Below, one piece after another: positions 9,601 through 16,800 of a stretch of DNA of 64,000 nucleotides. The DNA is taken from contig NZ_CP036525.1 of NCBI RefSeq assembly GCF_007741535.1, positions 558,001 through 622,000 on the forward strand, read 5' to 3'. The translations under genes were made by a program, and so were the position numbers. Under the pieces are notes generated by a model. That model saw only the letters and a list, made by a program, of their open reading frames with translations. It searched no databases and was not told the origin of the DNA. Position 1 is the first letter of the stretch; each line of letters starts with the position of its first letter. The DNA comes from Rubripirellula lacrimiformis. Its GTDB lineage: Bacteria; Planctomycetota; Planctomycetia; Pirellulales; Pirellulaceae.

Positions 9601-9629
9601 GGGGCGAAAGGGCAGGGTAGGGGGCTGGG
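9601..9629 (+). other. Potential G-quadruplex motif
   Basis: Five G-tracts of 3-5 G lie within 29 nt (9601-9604, 9610-9612, 9615-9617, 9620-9624, 9627-9629) with loops of 5, 2, 2 and 2 nt. This satisfies the standard four-tract G4 rule on the plus strand. It is about 360 nt upstream of the kinase gene at 9987. Confidence 0.45.
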
Positions 9630-9986
9630 TGCGGCGCCGGAGTCACTGATACGGATTGCCGTGGAGTGACCAGATGTTTCCAACGCGATGCCCACTCGGT
9701 CGCCGTCCTACGCTGAGATCCGAAGACTCTAGAACCGGTTGAAGAACCGGTTGAGTCGCAGGTTCTACTTCGGATCGAATCGAATGAATCGGTGCCGAAT
9801 TCGATGGAGGCAAGAACCGTTGGGACACGCCAAAGCACTTTAACCGTAGATTCTGACCAGTTGGTTGGTCGAGAACGTTCGTATGGATCACTTGATTTGA
9901 TACGCTTGTACTACAAAGCGACGACAGATCGTCTTTCACCCAGTGTCCGTGCTGGCAGTGCAGATTTCCATTGAATAGAGATCTTG

Positions 9987-11582
9987 ATGACAGACAAACA
10001 TCGCTTCATCCGCCACGATCTGCTGGAACTTGCGGCGGCCTACGCCGAGAACTCTGTGCTGGTCACAACGGCAGAATTGGATTTGCCGGGCCCACAAATA
10101 CTGTACGCCAATACGGCGTTCACGCGTCTGACCGGTTACGGAGTCTCTGAATTACTTGGGAAGACACCGCGTATTCTTCAGGGACCCGAGACCGACAAAA
10201 ATGTGCTGAAACGCTTGCGTTCTACCTTGCAGGACGGCAAGGACTTTGTCGGCAGAACAGTCAACTACAGGCGCGACGGAACGCCATTTGAATTGGAATG
10301 GGTGATCAGCCACCTCCGTGATTCAGACGGTCGAACCACACACTACGTGGCTGTCCAGCGAGACATTACCGCGATGCAACAGGCGGAATCCGAGTTGGGC
10401 AAATTTGACGCCGAACTTCGCAGCGCAAGTCATCAATTGACGCAGACGGTCCACAATCTGGAACTGGCCGAACAGAAACTCGCTGAACGGGAACGTTTGA
10501 CGACGCTTGGCGAGATGGCTGCCGGAGTGGTGCACGACATTAGCAATGCGTTAACGCCGGTTTTTGGTTTTGTCGAACTGCTACACACCATGGACAGCAT
10601 CCCAGCAGAAGTACAAACCCTTGCGTCGGATTTGGACGCTTCGGTCGAGCACGCTGTCGAAGTTCTTGCCAACTTAAAGCGGCACTACCATTCCGGTCCG
10701 TCGATTGGAACCAGCGAAGCGGTGGAACTTCCGGAACTGGTTTACCAAATTCCAGACATCACGCGAGCACGGTGTTGGTCGATGAATGGGAAGGGGAAAG
10801 GCGGAATCTGTTTCGCCTTTGATCTCCCCACGAACACGGTCGTGGCTGGCAATCGTACGGAACTGCTTCAAGTGTTCGTGAACCTTGCCTTGAACGCGAT
10901 CGATGCCATGCCAGACGGCGGCACGATCACGATTTCGCTGAAGGAAGACGGCGAAGATGCAGTGCTCGCCATCTCAGATACTGGTGTCGGGATGTCAGAA
11001 GAGCTGCTGAAGACTTGCTTCGAGCCGTACGTCACGACCAGTCGTTTTGGAACGGGGCTTGGACTGTCGGTTTGCCGACGAATCATCGAGATGCATCGTG
11101 GATCGATTAGTGCGTCCCATGCATCGCCCCACGGTGTAACGTTCAAGATACGCATTCCACTGTTTGTGGCCACGGCAAACCTTGAATCGGCCGCCGACAA
11201 GAACGAACGATTACGAGTTCTATCGATCTGTGGCGGTCAGCAACGTCAGCATCAGGTCGAAACCATTCTGACCAACTTGGGTGCAGGTGTTTGGACTGCG
11301 GATAGTGGAGACGAAGGTTTGCGGCGTTTTTACGAATCTGATTTTGATCTGATCATCACGGATTCGTCGCTGCGTCCGACATCCGGTTTCGACGTCGCCC
11401 AGGCTGTGAAGCGAACATCCCCGAACGTCCCGGTCGCCATTTTCGTGACCCCCAAGGAATCAACCTACCTTGCTAGTCTGCCACAGCACTTGCAACCCGA
11501 TGCCATGCTGCCAGCCCAGATCACCCAGTCGCATCTCGAAGACACCTTGGCGCAACTTCGGCTTCTGAACCGACAATCCTGA
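9987..11582 (+). CDS. PAS (LOV-like) sensor histidine kinase with degenerate receiver tail
   Basis: 531 residues from ATG 9987 (AGAG at 9977-9980 upstream; an in-frame TTG at 9984 is also possible). Residues ~12-130 form a PAS domain close to the LOV subgroup, but the flavin-binding NCRFLQ signature reads TPRILQ, so the photoactive Cys is missing. A coiled linker leads to an H-box with His183 (GVVHDISNALTPVFGF). The HATPase part has N, G1 and G2 boxes (NLALNAIDAM, DTGVGMSEEL, GTGLGLSV). The C-terminal ~120 residues resemble a receiver with Asp459, but the acidic pair near its N-terminus and the KP lysine are absent, so phosphotransfer there is doubtful. Confidence 0.88.
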   Translation: MTDKHRFIRHDLLELAAAYAENSVLVTTAELDLPGPQILYANTAFTRLTGYGVSELLGKTPRILQGPETDKNVLKRLRSTLQDGKDFVGRTVNYRRDGTPFELEWVISHLRDSDGRTTHYVAVQRDITAMQQAESELGKFDAELRSASHQLTQTVHNLELAEQKLAERERLTTLGEMAAGVVHDISNALTPVFGFVELLHTMDSIPAEVQTLASDLDASVEHAVEVLANLKRHYHSGPSIGTSEAVELPELVYQIPDITRARCWSMNGKGKGGICFAFDLPTNTVVAGNRTELLQVFVNLALNAIDAMPDGGTITISLKEDGEDAVLAISDTGVGMSEELLKTCFEPYVTTSRFGTGLGLSVCRRIIEMHRGSISASHASPHGVTFKIRIPLFVATANLESAADKNERLRVLSICGGQQRQHQVETILTNLGAGVWTADSGDEGLRRFYESDFDLIITDSSLRPTSGFDVAQAVKRTSPNVPVAIFVTPKESTYLASLPQHLQPDAMLPAQITQSHLEDTLAQLRLLNRQS

Positions 11583-11616
11583 TCGCGTTTGCTGACCTAG
11601 GTGCGCCTGTGCGAAC

Positions 11617-12180
11617 CTACGCCGTCTGTTTCGCGTGCTTTCCCTCGGCGAATTCTTCGATCGCCTTTTCGCAGAACGCAGGGATGTCGTCCGGGTTTCG
11701 ACTGGTCACCAACCCCTGATCGCAGACACATTCCTGGTCCACCCAATCGGCACCTGCGTTGATCAGGTCGGTTTTTAGGCTGGGCCATGATGTGACTTTG
11801 CGGCCTCGCACCACGTCGGCCTCGACCAAAGTCCAGGGACCGTGGCAGATCGCCGCGACGGGCTTGTGTTGCTGAAAGAAATCGCGAACGAAGCTGACCG
11901 CTTTGTCGCAGGTCCGAAGTGTATCCGGATTCAGGACTCCACCCGGCAGCACCAATCCGTCGAAGTCATTCGCGGAAACGCTGTCCACTGTTTGGTCGAC
12001 ATCGAACTGATCCCCTTCCTCGTCATGGTGCATGCCCTGGATCTTTCCCGCTTTCAGAGAGACCAGGACGACTTCGGCGCCCGCCGACCGGATGGCTTCC
12101 CATGGCTTGGTCAGTTCGACTTGTTCGAAACCGTCGGTTGCCAAAAATGCGATCTTCTTCTTCGTAAGTGATTGACTCAT
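11617..12180 (-). CDS. DJ-1/PfpI family protein (YhbO/PfpI type)
   Basis: 187 residues, normal for the family. The nucleophile elbow AICHGPW holds Cys112 with His113, and the acidic site LVLPGGV is upstream. The family includes PfpI-like peptidases and DJ-1-type deglycase/stress proteins; general stress protection is the safe reading. It is convergent with the kinase at 9987-11582, with only 34 nt between stop codons. A remnant of a second copy exists at 9402-9468. It reads towards the kinase and away from the tandem repeat at 12238-12277. Confidence 0.92.
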   Translation of the reverse strand: MSQSLTKKKIAFLATDGFEQVELTKPWEAIRSAGAEVVLVSLKAGKIQGMHHDEEGDQFDVDQTVDSVSANDFDGLVLPGGVLNPDTLRTCDKAVSFVRDFFQQHKPVAAICHGPWTLVEADVVRGRKVTSWPSLKTDLINAGADWVDQECVCDQGLVTSRNPDDIPAFCEKAIEEFAEGKHAKQTA

Positions 12181-12237
12181 CTGAAAACTCTTGGTGGTTC
12201 GTGGAGAAACAAGTTGGTTGGTTGCCGATCAGTTGCC

Positions 12238-12277
12238 GGCATTATTGGTCGGCATCATCGGTCGGGCATCATTGGTC
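12238..12277. repeat. Short imperfect tandem repeat, three 13-14 bp units
   Basis: Three adjacent units begin with GGCAT or GGGCAT and end in GGTC (12238-12250, 12251-12263, 12264-12277), differing by one or two bases and a 1-nt insertion. They lie between the start of the PfpI gene and the stop of the gene upstream of it, so they may overlap the PfpI promoter. Confidence 0.5.
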
Positions 12278-12290
12278 GGGCGTGACGCGG

Positions 12291-12641
12291 TTAGGCGTCG
12301 GTGGCAGCGCTAATGTTGGCCGCTTTCGGTTTGTCTTGGTCGTCGGGTTGCCGCGATTCCCATCGTTTCAAATCATTGAATTTCTGCAGCAATTTGCCGG
12401 TGATGGCGGATAACTCGCCGCCGCGGTTCATCGTGGGTTCGCGGCAGGCATCTTTGACGCGGGCCTCCAGATCGACCTGCAGGGAAACGCCTTCCTGCCT
12501 TGCATACCCGCTCATCAACAGCGACTTCAGCAAAGCTTCGGATTCGTCGTTCACCACTGCCTCTTTCCCATTCAGCGATTCGCAGATGATTTCTGCAAGT
12601 TTGTTCAGCTGTTCTTCGACTTGGGGGTTTGTGTCTTTCAT
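12291..12641 (-). CDS. Small hypothetical protein, 116 residues
   Basis: Start at ATG 12641 is supported by GAAAGG about 7 nt upstream on the minus strand; longer in-frame extension lacks a ribosome site. The protein is soluble and helical, with a charged Glu/Lys-rich first 60 residues, the stretch MSGYARQEGVSLQVDLEARVKDA in the middle and a polar C-terminus. I recognise no family or catalytic motif. It precedes the PfpI gene in the same direction and may be co-transcribed with it (110 nt gap). Confidence 0.65.
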   Translation of the reverse strand: MKDTNPQVEEQLNKLAEIICESLNGKEAVVNDESEALLKSLLMSGYARQEGVSLQVDLEARVKDACREPTMNRGGELSAITGKLLQKFNDLKRWESRQPDDQDKPKAANISAATDA

Positions 12642-13000
12642 AGCAGCACCTTTCTCTCGAGAGTCGATCTTGAATCCGCGTAGACAATGAAGTGATGCAA
12701 AGGCTGTGCCAGAGGAATCGAAGTGCGATCTGTGGGGGGGGCGTATTTGCGGCCGCAATCGATCATCACGTCTGTCATGGTCGAAAGGCGTTCGTATAGG
12801 TGCACCCGAGCGGATGCGAGTTTGTCGATGCGTGTATCCGTGATGCCGCCGATGGCACAAAGGTTGCTCGATACACGATTCATTCGGGACGCACGACGGA
12901 CGTGATTGGAATCGACCGTCACGAGGAGATGGTGCCCCGGCGTGGTGCTTGCCACGTCAGACGACTTTCATCGGTTGAGTGCAAAAGTAGAGAGGCGTTC
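12642..13000. other. Divergent intergenic region, 359 bp
   Basis: Separates the leftward 116-residue hypothetical gene from the rightward mgtC-like gene. It contains a run of eight G (12734-12741) and no supported gene. The frame of the mgtC-like gene stays open to the left, but only the GTG at 13001 has a good ribosome site. Confidence 0.4.
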
Positions 13001-13480
13001 GTGAATCCCATCGACCTGCAAAGTTTTGGCACCGTTGCGATTGCTGCCTGTTTGGGCGCTGTGCTCGGGATCGAGCGAGAAATTCGCGGCAAGCCCGCTG
13101 GGATCCGTACCCACATCTTTGTTTGCGCTGGATCGGCACTGATGATGATTCTAGGACAAGAGATCATCGACCAGTTCCAGAAGCAGGAAGCTAGCGACGT
13201 TCTGAGTGCTGACCCCATTCGCGTGTTGCAAGCGATCGTCGTCGGCATCAGCTTCCTTGGCGCCGGGACCATCGTTCATGATTCCCGTGAGGGAGTAGAA
13301 GGACTAACGACCGCCGCCACGATCTACCTGACCGCCGGTATCGGGGTTGCTACCAGTGTCGACCGAGTTGGTTTAGCAGCGGCCGTGACCGTGTTCGCAG
13401 CCGGGGTTCTAGTGATTGTCGGTTTTGTCGAACGTCGAGTGCAACGGTGGCATCGAAGGCGAACGAAGGACCCCTCGTAA
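13001..13480 (+). CDS. MgtC/SapB family membrane protein
   Basis: 159 residues from GTG 13001. AGAGG at 12991-12995 lies 5 nt upstream and decides this start over longer in-frame options. The family signature is present at the N-terminus: a first helix, then GAVLGIEREIRGKPAGIRTH. Further hydrophobic helices include VGISFLGAGTIVHD and TTAATIYLTAGIGVATSV. Members are inner-membrane proteins tied to growth at low Mg2+ and, in pathogens, to modulation of the F-type ATPase; which applies here is not visible. A cysteine-rich copper-binding gene follows 67 nt downstream. Confidence 0.9.
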   Translation: MNPIDLQSFGTVAIAACLGAVLGIEREIRGKPAGIRTHIFVCAGSALMMILGQEIIDQFQKQEASDVLSADPIRVLQAIVVGISFLGAGTIVHDSREGVEGLTTAATIYLTAGIGVATSVDRVGLAAAVTVFAAGVLVIVGFVERRVQRWHRRRTKDPS

Positions 13481-13547
13481 CGGCACGCTGTTTGCAACTC
13501 AACTTCTATTAAACCAACCCACGTTTACCAACAACTAAGGAAGTATC

Positions 13548-13862
13548 ATGACGAGTCATCAAGCCTGTATCGAAGCATGCCAACGTTGTGCGATCGCTTG
13601 CGAAGAATGCCTGACGGCAATGATCGATATGAACAGCGACAATGATTGCCCGCATTGTTGCCGTGAATGCATTGACATCTGCCTGCTGTGCGCCCAAGCC
13701 TCTGCTCGCGATAGTAAGTTCTCGGCTCAAATCTGCCGCCTTTGTGCGGAGGTGTGCGAGTGGTGTGCCGAGCAATGTGAATCCCATGATCACGATCACT
13801 GCCAAGCGTGTGCAAAAGCATGTCGGGACTGTGTCGCCGAGTGCACCGCCATGGCGGCCTAG
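13548..13862 (+). CDS. Four-helix-bundle copper storage protein (Csp3/DUF326 type)
   Basis: 104 residues with 21 cysteines, mostly in C-x2-3-C patterns along predicted helices (for example AIACEEC, ICRLCAEVCEWC, CQACAKACRDC), as in cytosolic copper storage proteins that hold many Cu(I) ions inside a four-helix bundle. No signal peptide, so a cytoplasmic Csp3-like form rather than exported Csp1. A His/Asp-rich loop (SHDHDHC) may help metal entry. AAGGAAG lies 5-6 nt before ATG 13548. It ends 10 nt from the stop of the giant kinase on the opposite strand. Confidence 0.9.
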   Translation: MTSHQACIEACQRCAIACEECLTAMIDMNSDNDCPHCCRECIDICLLCAQASARDSKFSAQICRLCAEVCEWCAEQCESHDHDHCQACAKACRDCVAECTAMAA

Positions 13863-13872
13863 TGGACGGTCA

Positions 13873-16800
13873 CTAATTCGCGGGCGGATTGGAGATCATC
13901 TCCGAAATCATTCGCAGCATCTTGGCCTTGTCGATCGGTTTGGAGAGATAGTCGTTGCAGCCGGCTTCGATGCAGCGGCTCATGTCTCCCTGCATCGCGT
14001 CGGCAGTCAACGCGACGATTGGTCCGGTATAACCGAGTTGCCGGAGTTGTGTGGCGGTTTGATAGCCATCCAGTTTCGGCATCTGCATGTCCAGCAGCAC
14101 GATGTCGGGCAGTTGCCCGGTCGCAAAGTGTTCGCGAATTCGATCCACCGCTTGCTGGCCATCCTCTGCCTCTTCGACGGTTGCACCGGCCCTGGTCAGA
14201 ATGTGCTTGCTTAAGAATCGTACGTCGCGGCGGTCATCGACGATCAACGCATGGCAATGGAGGTCAATCGGTGTTTCGGTGACTGACGGCTCGGTCGGTT
14301 CTAGGACCAGCGATGGCTCGATCAACGGGATGTCATCAGCGTGGCCAGGGTCGATACACAGACTGAATCGACTACCTTTGCCCGGTTGGCTTTGCACCTG
14401 AATGCTGCCCCCAAGCACCTCGGCTAGACGGCGGCTGATCGCTAGCCCCAATCCAGTGCCACCAAATTTTCTTGAAACGCTGGCATCGGCTTGCGAAAAT
14501 GGTTGGAACAGCTTCGAAAGATGGTCGTCCGAGATTCCGATACCGGTATCGATGACATCGAAGTGCAATTGTGGATCGTCGGTGTCGCGTCCCTGTTGAT
14601 AACGGACTTCCAGCTTGACTTCGCCCGACTCGGTGAACTTGATCGCGTTGCCTAGTAGGTTGACCAGCACCTGTTTTAGCCGTTTAGGATCGCTTTGGAT
14701 CGCCGCAGGAATACGGTTTTGGTATTTGATTTCTAGCGTCAGATCTTTCTCGGTCGCCCTAACGGACATGATGCTGCGAACGTCTTCGATCAATCGTGGC
14801 AAACTGAACGATTCTTTTTGAACGTCGAATTTTCCAGCTTCGATTTTGGACAAGTCCAAAATGTCGTTGATGATTTCCAGCAGGAAGTTGCCGTTGCGGC
14901 GGATCGTTTGGATGTGCTGCAGTGCCTCGGTGCCGGTGACGTTTTCGGTCAACAAGTCGACGTAACCCAAGACCGCTGTCATGGGCGTCCGTATCTCGTG
15001 GCTCATGTTCGCCAGGAATGCACTCTTGGACTCGTTGGCGTCTTTGGCACGCTGTTCACTTTCGCGAAGAATTTTGGCTTGCAGGTGTTCGTTGGTGGAA
15101 TCCCAGTTCAAACCGTACAGGCGTACGACGTTCCCTGATGCATCACGTACGACCTCGCCCTGACCCATCATCCAACGGGTTTGGCCATCGGCACGAATGA
15201 CTCGAAACTCGGCTTCGTATGGCGTCGTGCCGTCGATTGCTTCCTGCCATACACGCCTGAGTTCATCGAGGTCATCTGGGTGGACGAAGGAAAAGAACAG
15301 TTCTGATGATGCGGTTTGGTCACTTGTGATTCCAAGCAGTTCGTACAGTTCTCGGGTCCAGTAGCTTTTCAGAGGTGTCCATTCCCAGGCTGCCATGCCG
15401 CCGGCGCGAAGTGCCATTTCCATTCGCCGCGAAGCGTCTTGGATCGCCTGTTCAGCCTGCACGCGGTCAGTAATGTCTCGCACGATGCCGACGAAACGAT
15501 GTTCTCCGTGCAGGGTCGTTTCGCTGACGGATAGATCCAGCGGGAATGTACTGCCGTCTTTGCGTCGCCCGGTGACCTGGCGCTGATTGCCGATGATATG
15601 TCGGTCACCGGTTTGTTCGTATTTCGTCAGATAGTCATGGTGATTGCTGTGGTCCGGTTCTGGCATCAACAGGTTCACGTTATTGCCAACCAGTTCGTGG
15701 ACACCGTATCCAAACAGCTTGGATGCAGCCCGGTTGGCAGAATTGATCCTGCCATCACGGTCAATGGTGATGATGCCGTCGACCGCTGTGTTGAAGATCG
15801 CTTCCAGTCGTGTTGCGGTGTCCTTGTGTCGCTGTTCCAGCATCTTTCGATCGCGGATGTCGACACCGGATGGGATCAGGTATTCGACTTCACCATCATC
15901 GTCAAAGACAGGCGCGATCATAAAATCGATCAACACGCCGTCGGCGCCGTGCGAGAAAAGTGACACGTCGAATCGTACGACTTCCCCCGATAGGGCTTGC
16001 CGCATTGCGTCTCGCATTTGATTCGCGACGGTAGGATCGTAGTTCCACCACGGGGCATCGGCGAAGTGTTTGCCCAGGACCTCTTCGCGACCAGTTTGGG
16101 CGATTTCTAACGAACGATCGTCGACATCCAGCAGGATTCCGTCGCGATCGATCATGCCGACCAATCCCAATTGGTTGTTGATCACGCGGCGAAGATGTGC
16201 TTCGCGTTCGGTGATGTCGATCTCGCGTCGTTTGCGTTCAGTGATGTCCACCACGACGCCAAAGAACTCTTTCGTCTGGTCGTGAGTCGACAAACGAACT
16301 TGACCACGTGCACGCACGTGTCGGATCTCGCCACTTGGCCATCGAATGGGGTATTCCTGGTCGTACGTTTCGCCGGTCTGGATCGCATGGTCAATGGCCG
16401 CCGCAACTCGATCGCGAGCGGTTTCGTCCATTCGCTTGACAAACTGATCCAGGCTGGGGGTGGCGTCGTCTTCGAATCCGTACAGTCGGTTTAGCGTTGG
16501 GTTGGATGCCAAGTGGTAGGTCTCTGCGTCCAGGCTCCACGGCGCCACATCACTGACTTCCAGTGACAGTTCCAGACGCGACTTGGCATTGAACAGTTCG
16601 GCCTCGGCTTGTTTACGGTCATCAATGTCAGTGTTCATTCCGATCCAGCGCCGGATCGTGCCGTCTGCAAAACGCTGGGCGACCGCATGGACGTGCATCC
16701 AACGATAGCGACCGCTTCGGTGTCGCAGTCGGTACTCGACGGACAGCGTTTTTCCTTGTTCGACCACCGATTTCCATTCGGCTATCGTTCGTTCGCGGTC

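Larger units (their letters stand above)
9053..9986. other. Gene-poor stretch, 934 bp, with gene fossil and G-rich motif
   Basis: No intact gene is supported. It contains a short leftward remnant of a PfpI-type gene (9402-9468), a run of five G-tracts (9601-9629) and a near-perfect 11-bp direct repeat GAACCGGTTGA (9732-9742 and 9744-9754). The small open frames in it lack ribosome sites and conserved content. The right end must hold the promoter of the sensor kinase starting at 9987. Confidence 0.5.

Noticed and set aside
11598-11619. Bidirectional terminator between the sensor kinase and PfpI genes
   Set aside because: TAGGT/ACCTA arms with a partly paired interior exist, but the stem is short, bulged and has no T-run on either side, and it overlaps the PfpI stop codon.
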